This document shows, piece after piece, positions 26,222-37,265 of a stretch of 64,000 nt of DNA. This stretch comes from Clytia hemisphaerica (taxonomy: Eukaryota; Cnidaria; Hydrozoa; Leptothecata; Clytiidae). The stretch spans positions 496,001 through 560,000 of the forward strand of contig CACVBU010000943.1 in the NCBI GenBank assembly GCA_902728285.1, in the 5' to 3' direction. Each line of letters begins with the position of its first letter. Positions within the stretch are counted from its first letter, which is position 1. The notes beneath the pieces were generated by a model. The model was given only the letters and a program-made list of their open reading frames with translations, searched no databases and had not been told where the DNA came from. Both the position numbers and the translations under genes were made by a program.

Positions 26222-27008
26222 CCGGGTGCACCAAAAAAAAGTATACAACTTTGTCGAGATATTGTGAGCTTAAGGATGTAAAGTTTTTGTTCATTCTTTT
26301 TTTATTGTATAGAGGTTGTCTTATTTAAAGCGTGATTGCCAAGGGGGGCAGTACTAAAATGTAAGACATACATGAGTACCAAATGGATTTTCGCTAATTT
26401 TTGACATACCCCCACCTATTTTTCGAAAATGTTATTTTAGTACACATGTACTAAAATTATTTTGAGCAATTTAACATAGATACCACCCATTTTTTGCCCT
26501 TTTATGGCTTTAAATTTACCAAAATGGGGTCATTGTTACAAACCTAGTCGAATTTAGTGCATCAATCTGCAAAATAATATTTTTTTCAAAATTGTTAAAA
26601 AAATGCTCCATTTTGGCTGATTTTAGAACAAAATACTGAGATTTTTCAAAAATTTCTTTAAGGGACCACCCCTTTTGGTATTTTAGTACACATGGTACTA
26701 AAACTATTTTTGAGCTTTTTTGCAGTACCACCACGTCACTAAATGTCATGATGTCTGAGATTTTAGTACCGACCCCCCCCCCCCTGTGATTGCTGTTTTT
26801 AATGATTTTTTGAAATTTCGACATGGAAAAAAAGTCAGTTTTTTGGAAATAACTTTTGAACTACTTTTTCAAACCTAATGTGTGATAATAGCTTAAAATT
26901 CAAGTTAGAGCATCCTCTATACAATAAAAAAAGAATGAACAAAAAAATTTAAATCCTGAAGCTCATAATATCTCGACGAACCTGTATACTTTTTTTTGGT
27001 GCACCCGG
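26222..27008. mobile_element. Tc1/mariner-like MITE, CCGGGTGCACC ends
   Basis: The ends are CCGGGTGCACCAAAAAAAAG and CTTTTTTTTGGTGCACCCGG. TIRs of about 110 bp include GTCGAGATATT and TTTTTATTGTATAGAGG. A TA duplication lies at 26220-26221 and 27009-27010. It is interrupted by a hAT-like insertion at 26340-26785; without that insertion it is about 333 bp. Confidence 0.85.
26340..26785. mobile_element. hAT-like MITE nested in the 26222 element
   Basis: The ends CAAGGGGGGCAGTACTAAAAT and ATTTTAGTACCGACCC run into a C-run. A perfect 8-bp duplication GTGATTGC lies at 26332-26339 and 26786-26793. TACTAAAAT motifs recur internally (near 26440 and 26696). No protein is encoded. Confidence 0.8.
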
Positions 27009-27300
27009 TATACTATACTATAGATCGCCCCATCCATTTTTTATCACTTAATCTGATCATTTAAAAAGTCTATAGCCTGTATCCAATAAAATAATTCTCA
27101 TTTTCCTTACATTTTCCAATGCATCCCTGGCTTGCATGAATTTTTTTCAATTCCTTTCTTCTTGTCAGCCATCCTATAAACGTAAAAACAATAATGATTA
27201 AAACTAGTATAGATTGTGATCTGTGTGCTCAATAAAAACCAGTAAGGGTGGTTTTCTTCATGGTAGCAAAGAAGAGTGCAAGTATACTGGAAATAGACTT

Positions 27301-28150
27301 TATTTATTTTTTTTTTTTTTATTTTCCGATTTATTTAATGTTGGTCTGACATAGTCATAATAAAATACTAATTAATACCAACTGTAGAGAATACGCAATA
27401 CTATAATAAAGAATATATAAGATAAAAAATTTTTATATACATATTTTACAAAGACAGACATTTGTAAGGTTTATTTCTTTCAGCGAGGATTTGAAAGAAT
27501 CGATTGATGGTTTGAGCTTAATTTTTTCTGGGATTTGATTCCAGATCAGGCTTCCTCGGAATAAAAAGGATTGAGTTCCAAAACGTTGAGACTTAGCCTT
27601 AGGTATTGTCATCAAAACTTTGTTTCGGAAGTTAAATTTTATTTCCTTCGTTATATAGATTTGTTGCATGAACTTTGGATTTAATTTATTTTCGGATTTG
27701 TAAACCTCACAAAGTAGAAAGCAAAGCTGAATTTCATGAACCGTTTTACATTTGGCGTTTTGCAATAAAACCTCATAGTCATTTATGAAATCACAAAGTA
27801 ATGTTCTCAATGCCCGTTTATGGACTTTGGTGATTTCTTCATATGTAGTTTTATTACAAAACATCCAAATTATTGGTGCATAGTTAAATGTTGACATGAT
27901 GTAAGCGTTAAATATCAACTTTCGTTGATCAAAATTTAGATAATTGCGAATTCTGTTCAGACTCCAGACTCTCGACCTAGCTTTAGAGCAAAGATCATTG
28001 ATATGTAATTCGAAAGTGAGATTGTTATCAATGGTAATACCGAGAAGCTCAACAGAATTCGTAGATTTTATAGTTACATTTCTGACAGTGATTTCTATAG
28101 GAATATTCTGATTTCCTTTAGTTTAACTTCTGGTTGACCATGAGGAAATA
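27301..28150 (-). pseudogene. 5'-truncated non-LTR retrotransposon (reverse-transcriptase C-terminus)
   Basis: The minus-strand frame 27918-27433, with upstream in-frame codons to about 28123, gives the C-terminal part of a LINE reverse-transcriptase polyprotein. It holds the typical Jockey/CR1-type block NAYIMSTFNYAPIIWMFC, then HKRALRTLL and a terminal SLIWNQIPEKIK segment. A frame break near 28123 separates it from a further matching segment starting MLIFPHGQPE. The 3' end (27301-27321) is poly(A) on this strand. Endonuclease and catalytic RT motifs are missing, so it is a dead 5'-truncated copy. Confidence 0.8.
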
Positions 28151-28156
28151 TAAGCA

Positions 28157-28413
28157 TACATGTTTTTTTATAAGAACAAACTACTTAAGAACATAAGGCT
28201 TCGATGACCAAAATGTTAAAAACAAGTTAAGAACATTTCATGGCTTTTCAGATTCTAGAACACCCAATTTCTTAGGAAAATGGACAAAAATACTCACAAA
28301 ATGGGAAAATAAGAACATTGTTAAGAACATTGTTAGGCTTGAAACTCAAAAAGTTAAGAACATCCGAAGACTTCAAAAATTTTTGGTACACGTTCTTATA
28401 AAGAAAACGTATA
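28157..28413. mobile_element. TACAYG-type MITE, copy 4
   Basis: The ends are TACATGTTTTTTTATAAGAAC and GTTCTTATAAAGAAAACGTA, with internal repeated AAGAACAT. It aligns with 14524-14771 and abuts the 5' truncation point of the LINE fragment. Confidence 0.75.
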
Positions 28414-29467
28414 AATTTGATAATATTTACCGACGATGTAAACCATCATTTTGAGCTTTCTTTTGATAAATCTTGTTTGGTATCAATTCTTCTAAATTTC
28501 TTTCATTTTTTTATTTTCTTTATTATCTGAAAATAATAAAACACACTCATAATTATTTTCAATATAATACATAAAAGGAAGAACTTTTGGAATTTAGCTT
28601 CTGTAACAAACCAACAAACTATGCTGCAGACTAATCAAATAGACCATTAATTAATCATTTGAACAGAACCTTTCCTTCCATTAAAATCCCTTAACTTTAT
28701 GAGTGTCGACTCGTGATAGATAAAACTTATCAAAAAAGCTGATTATGCTTGAAAAATGCCAATTTTCAAAGAAAACCATTCAAATATGAAATCTTTAGTG
28801 CTTAGATCGACTTATCTTTGCAGGTAGCCACAAGATCTATCAAAATTTGGATCCCTCGAGCTGTCAAAGCAAAGACTTAATTTCCCTTACTTCATGCCAT
28901 TAAGAAATAAATTTTTCAAATTCACTTGCAAAATTTCTATTTCCTAAAATTTCAGTATAAGTAATACAATAATATTTAACTTGATAAAGACCTAAGCAAC
29001 TGGTACAATTTTAGACAATTCCCAACATAAACATACAAAACATAACTAAAAGTCGTTCAAAATGAAAAACAATATTTTAACAATTACAAATAAATCAGAT
29101 CATGTGACAAGAGCAAACCTCATTTTCAAATAGTAAAAAGTATATAATCTTAAATGGTAAAAATTGTATTTTTTAATATATTTTGCAGACCAGATTGATT
29201 ACAAACAATTCTTCGAATCCTCAATATATTTCCTTTATATTTGACGAAAACTGTACTTTTCGGAAAGGTGATTTTAGACTAATTTGCAATTGCAATTTGA
29301 TCAATCCCGACCTCTTCAAGAGTCAAACCAGTTCAAACAATGAATTTTACCTCAACTCTTTCTTCTTAAATAATATTACTATGATAAGGTTTGAACCAAT
29401 GGTATTATGTAATAACTCTTGCTAACAATGAAAAAAAAAATCATAAAACATTTAATAGCCCTTTAAT
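28414..29467. other. Intergenic, 3' side of MPDU1
   Basis: No gene is recognised. An ATTAAA (minus strand, about 29448-29453) just past the MPDU1 stop may serve as its poly(A) signal. The 80-codon plus-strand frame at 29183 has no recognisable family. Confidence 0.4.
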
Positions 29468-31514
29468 TTACTCTTTCTTTGCCTTCTCTGGGGCCACATT
29501 CCAGTACCAGAAGATTTGACCAAGAATCATACAATTAAGAGAGCAAGCTAAAATAAATTGAGATGTCATCAACATATCACCGGTTTCCTGAATTGTGGTG
29601 AAAACACGTGCCAAGCTTCCAAATGCAATCAAACTTTGTGAGATGACAGAGAGTTGACCAGTGTGTCCGTTAGAAAAGTTGGCCCAAATTTGAATGAACT
29701 GAAAAAGAAAATTGTCGTTTTTAATGAAAGATTACATGAACTCTAATTCAAACTTCTCCAAAAACCTTTTTCAACATGTAGATAATTCTTATGAACAAAA
29801 AAACCTTACCTGAAATAGCAAAAATCTGAGGTATTGCATGGAATAAATTAAATTCTACTGAAATTAAACTTGGTGGATTCTTGTTAAATCTGCAAATCAA
29901 TGTTTTCTTTCAGTCAAGTTTTCTTCCTTTTAGCTACAGTAATCTTGAAGGGGCTGTGGACAATTCTAAAACGATTTTAAAACTTACTCTGCTGAGGAGA
30001 AGAACAACCAAATTAAACTCTTGCAATTTAACAATAAGGGCAAATGGAGTAATCGCAGGTGTGCATAGGGCATAATTGATACCAATGTAGATAGGGGCAA
30101 ACAAAAGAGCCTTCAGAGTGCTTCCACCATAGATGAACGTAAGTATAGTGATGATAATATCTTGAATGCACATGAAAAACGTCTCACCCCATGAACTGAA
30201 ACAAATTTGTTGAAAATAGATAATCAGATGGTTTGCGATGTTTGGCCTACTTTAGTCCTCAAGTCTTTAAACTTCATTTTATTCAAACTATTAAAAAAGT
30301 GGATATTATGATCTTCTCTGTAAGCTTTATTTTTAAAATTTTGAAACTGAAAAATGATAATATCAACAGTTGATTATGTAGATTGCGTTGTGATGAATAC
30401 AAAATTCATCTCATCTCATGTACGAGCTTGAAGGCCTTGATGCCGAATAATAACTTTAATTTTTGCCATTAAATTATAATTTCTGCTAAAAAATGTTTTA
30501 TATATACCTGAACGGAAAATTTTTATGAACAGAGTATGCCATAGTAAATGTGATTGCTGTCATTTCAAAGAACAATGATGCAATGCTTACACCGGCACCA
30601 CTTTTGGCTTTCAACATCTTCATGATCTGAGGCACTTTCACTAAAATGATAAACACAGAGATTTGTCCTTAAAGTATGATGAGGTACGATGCGCCAAGCA
30701 TCAGGCCTTTCCTTAGCATGTCGCTGTCTGTGGTACTGTATGTCTGTTTTTGAAGGAGCAGCGCTTTATCAATTCAAGTTGATTAAAGAAGAAATGATGT
30801 CTTCTGGTACGAAGTGTAGGCATTGCGAACAAACAGTTCGCTGAGCCTGCTTCATGCTGCTTTGACTTCTTGTTCATTTGGAGAAACATATCATTCAAGT
30901 CAAGTGAAAAATGATCTAAATTCGCTCTTTTTGTTGCTAGTCGAAACAGTTTCATCACAGTGTTACAGCAAGGTTTTGTGAATATGGATGGAAGCCTTAG
31001 TAGTAGATTCTCATTTGAACCAAAAACCCAGGGAAGACGAAAATTGTGTGTTTTTGTCTCAACTGAACAGAGTTTCATCCACAGTTGCAAACCTGTTATA
31101 AGAAAGATTCTCACCCACAACAGCTCCCAAGATGATTGCATATCCCAATCCTTTGCTGATGGCTATCTTCAAACATGGCACTAGAGGGAATGGAGAGTAA
31201 GAAATATAGATGCAAAGAGAAAAAACAGATGACAAAATGAAGGCAAATTACATATTACAGCAGTGTTAAAAGACTTATCCGAGTGCAGTAAGTAGAAATT
31301 ATATTTACTACCAGTGGTATCTGATAATAAAATGCATTACAAATTAATCATATTTTGGATTATAAATAACAAGAAAAAAATAATACAAATAATACGTTTT
31401 GACGTAAAGCTTACCATCAAAAAAGTTGAATTTCACAAAGAACTCATCATGACAGTCCTCCGGTATCAACAATAAAACCAAAGGTGTGAAAAAATATGTC
31501 ACATTTGTTGCCAT
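29468..31514 (-). CDS. MPDU1: Mannose-P-dolichol utilization defect 1 protein
   Basis: PQ-loop membrane protein of the endoplasmic reticulum, required for use of dolichol-phosphate mannose and glucose in N-glycan and GPI-anchor assembly (family knowledge). Five coding exons, each with good splice sites and matching phase: 31514-31415, 31180-31115, 30640-30508, 30195-29988 and 29698-29468. They give 245 aa, against about 247 in vertebrates. Landmarks are LIPEDCHDEFF near the N-terminus, VPCLKIAISKGLGY in exon 2, the first PQ-loop VKVPQIMKML in exon 3, the SWGE segment at the start of exon 4, and in exon 5 the second PQ-like loop QIWANFSNGHTGQLS followed by GSLARVFTTIQETGD. The C-terminus is Lys-rich (APEKAKKE), as in orthologues. 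Several hydrophobic segments are evident. No disruption is seen. Confidence 0.95.
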
Positions 31515-31984
31515 TTTTTGTTTTTTTTCACTGTGAATGTTTTTGAAAACATAAAAGGAAATTACATAAAGTTGTCAAATGTTAGCATCGCATACTATAT
31601 GACCACAGAGTAAGAATACTACAACCTCTTATCATATGAGCACCTGTTCTGAAAAATTGACAGTCCATACTTTTTTCAACATTTGTCCTGAAGGCAAAAA
31701 AGAAAAAAACTATTCCATTCTCTGCCCAGTTGGCAACCAGTCCTAGTTTTTGCAACCAAATGTCTTTAAACACACAAAAATCATACAAAAAGAAACCTCC
31801 GAAAGAATTTTATTTAGTATTTTATCTTCCTTGACCTATTTACCATTAGGTGTGAGGTAAAAGTTTTGTAAGAATAAAACTCTCCTACTGCCATTCATAA
31901 AGTAAGAAAGCTTTTTTATTAAAATCAAATATACAATTTAATTTTTCAAAAATATTGATAAAAAAGTTTAGTCCAGGCGTTACT

Positions 31985-32356
31985 TATCAATAAAATCGAT
32001 TATCGATTTAAATCGATAGCTAATCGATAATTAATCGATTGATTAAATATCGATTAAAAACGATAATCGATAAATAATTGGAGCCTAAAAATTTTTGAGT
32101 ATCTATTATATCTATCAGATATAAGATATTGATTATATCAATTAGATATAATCAATTAAAAATCGATAAGGTCGAGATATCGATTACGTCGATGTTAATC
32201 GATATTATCAATTATTAACACTGTATATAATCGATATTATCGATTAAAAATCTATGGTGATAATTTAATTCAGTGCTAAAAAATTGTGAGTATCGATTAG
32301 CTATTGATTATTTATTGTTTTTAATCGATATTTAATCAATCAATTAATTATCGATA
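31985..32356. repeat. ATCGAT-rich inverted repeat
   Basis: Dense ATCGAT/TCGATTA motifs. Left-side phrases (AATCGATTGATTAAATATCG, then GAGCCTAAAAATTTTTGAGTA) are mirrored or repeated near 32270-32350 (AGTGCTAAAAAATTGTGAGTA, CGATATTTAATCAATCAATT). It is probably a palindromic MITE of low complexity. Confidence 0.55.
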
Positions 32357-32395
32357 TATATGTGTCATCACAAGCGACTTTAAATACAAATAAAA

Positions 32396-32690
32396 TGGAA
32401 CGTTCTAGCCAAACGAACGATAGGGAACGTTCTTGAACGTTTAGGAACATTCTTAGAACACCAGTTAGAGAACGTTCTTGAACGTTCCTGATTGTTCCCT
32501 GTTATTTACTAGTTTGGAATGTGTCTTAAAACGTTCAGGAATATTGCAGAACGTTCAGGAACGTTCCTGTATGTTCCAAATCGTTCCCGAACGTTCTTAT
32601 TGAGTAATCTTAAATATTAATTTTGGACGCGAGTGTTCCGGAACGTTCCTGACCGTTCTGAAACGTTCTGATTGTTCTGGGACTATCTGG
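32396..32690. repeat. Array of GAACGTTC palindromes (HSE-like)
   Basis: GAACGTTC or one-base variants occur about ten times in 300 bp, including GAACGTTCAGGAACGTTC near 32552. That is a perfect series of nGAAnnTTCn units, the heat-shock-factor element. No gene start is adjacent, so this may be repeat structure only. Confidence 0.55.
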
Positions 32691-32739
32691 AAATTTTGAA
32701 AATTTAAGCTTTAGATTGCTTGATTGGAAAATTATTAAC

Positions 32740-32766
32740 CCTCCCCCCCAGTTGCTACGGCACTGT
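32740..32766. mobile_element. Solo right end of a CAGTGCCGTAGC hAT-like element
   Basis: CCCCCCAGTTGCTACGGCACTG is the reverse complement of the type of end seen at 45433. No partner end was found nearby. Confidence 0.4.
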
Positions 32767-33123
32767 AGACATTGTGAAAAACAAATATTCAGAGGCAAAT
32801 AGAAATCAGAAATAACTTGTAGACTTAAAAACCGTAAGTGCAGTCAGAAATAAGGCTTTTAAAGTCGACTCCATACAGTGCAGAAAAAAATTAGCCAAAT
32901 TTGAGAACATTTGGAGAAAAATCTACTACATTTTCTTGAAAATTATTGACCATGTTAAGACAAAATATGGTCAAATTTACCAAAGTTTACACCCTTTGAG
33001 TACAATTTTTCTCATCTTCACTGATTTCGACCCTTACAGTGCACTTTGGGAAGCTTGGAAAAGGACCCTTAAAGGCCACATGTATGGTACAATCATGGTT
33101 GAAATAGAATGAGAATTCCCGGC

Positions 33124-33186
33124 GGGATCGAACTCGGAAACCCATGCTTATGAGACAGACGCTCTAACCGCTTGAGCTAACCACGC
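33124..33186 (-). repeat. tRNA-Met(CAT)-like sequence, arm 1
   Basis: The minus strand shows a box-A-like TTAGCTCAAGCGGTTAGAGC, an anticodon loop containing CTCATAA, and a box-B-like GAGTTCGATCC. The anticodon and acceptor stems do not pair well, so this is a SINE-like or pseudo-tRNA module rather than a functional tRNA. Confidence 0.65.
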
Positions 33187-33580
33187 TTGGAGAGTGTGAG
33201 GGAAAGCGCAGACTTACGAGAAAGAAAAAGGAAAGAAAGAAACGAGAAGAAAATTAGTTCCCGCTTTGATTTTATTATTGAAACAAAAGGATCAGTCACG
33301 CCGACATTCCTTTCCACACGTCAGTAATCTAGTTTTTATAAATATAAAAACTAGATTGTAAGGTTGGGCGATTCTACTCAAAGTTGTACAATGTCCTTTT
33401 CGCAACAGTTTTTGATATAGCTATTCAAGGAGACGATCTGGCAGGGGTTTTATTGGCTTAAAGCTTCTACTTTACATGTGCCCCCATGGGAAATTCAGTT
33501 TAAGTTGGCACCTGGGCCGTCATTTTCAAAAATTTGAGTCCAAAGTTGAAAAAAGCCAATTTTTGGCATTTTTTCAAAAA

Positions 33581-34265
33581 AGTGCCCTTTGAACCAGAGG
33601 AATGTAAAGAGATGGAAAAACAGCTTTTCTAATTACTCAAAGTTCAACGATCACTTCTATTGAAAAATTTTATTGTAAAAACGTTGATTAGGTCATTAAA
33701 ATGAAAGTCCAGAAAAGACGGCTCGCCATACAAATCGGAGGGTTTCTACATGATTTGACGATAAGAATGAAAATTTGTTTTTCCGTTTTTGCCGATTACT
33801 AGTTCAATTTTTAAGAATAATGAGCAATATTTTTACCAATGTATAGCAAAAGAAATTCTTAGTGCAATGATACTAAATTGGTTCTTGTAAAACTATCAGA
33901 AGTCGAGTAAATTCTAGACGTAGTTATAATTTTCTCAAGCTCTAGCTTTCCATATTATGGTTCGGTCATGATGTGGTTATATCAGAAGAATCGCTAGGAA
34001 ATTCTGAGCAAGAAGATAGAGGTACCTTTTCGTATAGGAGAGGTGTACCCAAAATTATAAGCCCTAAAAGTTTGCGCATAATCAGGCTTGAAACAAAAGA
34101 ATTTTATCACAACACGCTAATTATGCAGATTTTTTATAGCGACAACAAAAGAAACCTATTTACTCCCTTAAGGGCAAGACACCTGGTATATGACGAGCCG
34201 TTTTTCCATTGTTTTCAAAAAGCTGTTTTTCCATCTCTTTACATTCCTCTGTTTGAACTGAGACT
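33581..34265. repeat. Inverted repeat inside the large element
   Basis: The phrase AGAGGAATGTAAAGAGATGG followed by AAAAACAGCTTTT (33596 onward) recurs in inverse orientation at about 34220-34255. AAGACGGCTCG (33716) is echoed by CGAGCCGTTTT (34195). A 180-codon plus-strand frame at 33973-34515 overlaps it and resembles no protein I know. Confidence 0.55.
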
Positions 34266-35647
34266 GAAATGTACCATTTATAAAGGGTTCTATCATTACA
34301 GTGACTTGATTTCATACTCTAAAGGTATGGGTAAGGTAAATTTTTATATAATTTTTTCCTTCTTTGCTTCTAATAAAATCATATGGTATTTATTTCAGGT
34401 TTCATTTATGGCTCCAAATTTTGTCCTTTCCGCAACACTTTTGTTGTTTGAGTCAGAAAATTGTTTCTACTGTTGCTATTCCACCCAAAACAGGTTTTTT
34501 TTAAAGGAGATCTAACGGCAAAAATTTTGCTACACTTTTTTTGGAAATTATGGAAACTTTATATTGTGGGGATTAAAATGAGCTATATTATGTTGAAAAT
34601 TTTTAACTCAATAGGAAATTATATCCCTTTAAAGATTTAAGCGTGTGACGTCATTGCTGGACAACTTGTTTGTTAAACAAGATTTTCTCTCTTTTTCTCT
34701 AAACTTTTAGTGAGTTTTATAAAGAAAAATTTCTTGATAAAATCATTTAGCACATTCATTTAGACTTCTAAATTCAGAGCAAAATGTCGCCGAGTGAATC
34801 TTCAAGTGAAGAAAATGATTTCTCAGACATTTTTAACCATTCTACTACTTCTACATTCTACGTACATCAAAATTATATTTTGCTATAAAACATCTTCTTT
34901 CCATAATTTTTGTCTACAAACAGTTTCTCTATCGAAATGAAAGTTCAGCGCTGACACCACGAAACCCTCTTACTTTCAAATAAAGAGATATTTTAAACAA
35001 TGATAATTCAATCAATATGAAAGATTTTGCACTCGTTCTTTTTGCAATGTTTTTTATTTAATTAGGCCTGTACTCTGTCAAAAAATAAGGATAAAGAAAT
35101 TTTTGCCGTTAGATCTCCTTTTTAAAAGCTCTTCTATCTCGCATTGACAGAATCTTTTTTAATTTTAAAAGGATGCTGTACTTGATCTAGAATTCATACA
35201 TCTTTGGATGTCAATAAGCCATGGTCCCAAAATCTGTCCTTTCCGCAACGCAACATTTGTACACAATTTTTTTCCATGAAGTGTCGGGGCTTGAATTCTT
35301 TATTCAGTTTGCTAGCATTCTTATAAAGAAATTATTTTTATAAGTTTGGTTTCTGAATGTTGTGTTGTCCACAAGTAATCAAGGTTCAAACATGATGTCC
35401 TTTCCGCAACACTAATGTCCTTTCCGCAAAACTGAATTTCTGAGTTAGTTTGGTATGTTTTTTCGATGTATTTAGGTTTTTTGGACTACTTTTAGTTCTT
35501 CCAATGTTATTCTTTTAATTTTTAACTGTTCATGAAGACATTGCATTGCTTTCTGATTTGTAAACATTCAATTTTGAATGGAAAACGTTTGGCGTGCAGA
35601 GATAACTTTTTGTAAACAATCAAATATGAAATTTGATGTTGTGATGA

Positions 35648-35984
35648 GGGGGGGCGTACGGTTTTTCGGAACTGCGGAAATCAACCCTTTTTCCTTCGGA
35701 ATTTCGGAAATCAGGCAAAATTCCTTCGGTATTTCGGAATTATGAAATTGCTTCGGTATTGGAAATCCATGAATTTTTGCTTCAAAATTTCGGTATTATA
35801 AAGTTTTTATCCCCCTTTTTCGGAATTCATACATGAAAAATAAAATTTGATAAAAAACTAGTGAAAACGAGGAAAAATACCCCCAAAATCGGTATCGGAA
35901 TTGCAAGTATTTTTTTACGGAATTTCAGAAATTTTGGCTAAATTATTCGGTATTTCGGAAATCGCAAACGCCGTACGCCCCCCC
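35648..35984. mobile_element. hAT-like MITE (GGGGCGTAC ends), copy 2, intact
   Basis: 337 bp, starting with a G7 run then CGTACGG and ending CCGTACG then C7. It is flanked by TGATGA (35642-35647 and 35985-35990). In reverse complement it aligns over its length with the interrupted copy at 7255-8596. It sits inside the 33124-39243 element. Confidence 0.8.
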
Positions 35985-36238
35985 TGATGAAAGTTCATTT
36001 TCTAAAGGTTTTAGCCTAACACAAATTGTTTCATATTTAAAAGTGTATCTTTTTCTTTGGATTAGATATAATAGTAAAATGGGTAAAACTAGCACAGAGA
36101 GATCAAGAGAGAAAAAAGAGCAATTATTTATCAGAACAAAAGGCTACATGGAAAGTTAAAGGATCAAGATCGCGAAAGAAAGAATGCTGCAAACAGAAAG
36201 GCAGCTTAAGACAGAAAATCTAATGAGAATGAAGTTGT

Positions 36239-36267
36239 TTAGGGTTGTTAGGGTTAGGGTTAGGGTT
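36239..36267 (+). repeat. Interstitial telomere-like TTAGGG repeat
   Basis: TTAGGG TTG TTAGGG TTAGGG TTAGGG. The opposite orientation (CTAACCCTAACCCTAAC) occurs at 37156-37172 inside the nested MITE. The tracts are short, so a chance or hitch-hiking origin is possible. Confidence 0.7.
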
Positions 36268-36327
36268 GGCAAAGAAAAACTATAGAGCAAAACAGAAAGA
36301 GTTGAAAAGGTTGCAAACCAGAACTGA

Positions 36328-37265
36328 GGCGAACCCTACAAATATTTTTGTTTCCGGTCCACCGGGTGACGAAAAAATCACTCACCCGGCCGCAAAAAAA
36401 TTTTTTTTGCTAAATTTCGATCCCAAAACTCGATTTTTTAAAGCACTCGTAGAAGTTAAAATGATGGTCTTCTTTACCTTAAATCTGTAGTAACTTGACA
36501 CCGCTACAGGCTTCGGCATAAGAAAAATTCACGTGTGATCATCGCACACGCCTAGATTTTGATTTATAGTGGTCTAGGCGTGCGATTATTCAAATACTTA
36601 ATTTTCATCGTTTATATTTTCAATTGTGTAACAATATCTCTAAGAACTGGACACTCTCTTTCATTTTGAATACTTATCTTCAATTGCTAAAGGCTCCAAA
36701 CTGTGATTACGAAGTGAACTTTTTTGAGAAAAAAGTAGAGTGAGAGAAACATTTCCCCAATTTTTTAAATCCTCACTTTATGAGTGTTTCTTTTTATTTT
36801 ACTCACAAGTCAGCATGATTCCTTTTATAAAAACAAAGCTGTTTACTTACTGAAAAGTCCCCACTTTGTGAATGTTTCTATTTATTTTACTCACAAATCA
36901 GCATGATTCTTTTATAAAAACCAAGTTGTATATAAAAAAACATTCTTAAAAGTTGAGTTGCAAGCAAGAATTAACAAAAACAATGCAGGGTTTAGTTTGA
37001 GATGAATAAAATTTCATTTCTATAACAATGATCAGGATAAAACCTTCATTCCAAGTGATTTCTAGGCGTGCATTTTACAGTAGAATATAAAATATCACGT
37101 GCGATAAATCACATGCCTTAAAAACTGATTCACGAAAGTTTTCCAAACAAACAAACTAACCCTAACCCTAACGATGATGTTCAAAAAAAAATGCGGCCGG
37201 GTGACGACGAAATAAATTTTCACCCGGCCGGTGGCCCGGAAACAAAAATTTTTTTCGGGTTCGCC
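36328..37265. mobile_element. MITE nested in the transposase pseudogene
   Basis: The ends GGCGAACCC and GGGTTCGCC lead into TIRs of about 75 bp that share TTTTTGTTTCCGG and GGGTGA/CACCCGGCCGC blocks. The 3-bp target duplication is TGA (36325-36327 and 37266-37268), as in PIF/Harbinger- or CACTA-type insertions. No protein is encoded. Confidence 0.75.

Noticed and set aside
30713..31184. 142-codon minus and 74-codon plus frames within MPDU1
   Set aside because: Overlap MPDU1 introns and exon 2 in other frames; the five-exon MPDU1 model explains the region.
33973..34515. 180-codon frame as a gene
   Set aside because: No recognisable domain, overlaps an inverted repeat inside a transposon, and contains motif copies of the element.
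36239..37172. True telomere or chromosome-fusion scar
   Set aside because: Only three to four TTAGGG units, in transposon sequence, so too short to argue for a fusion.
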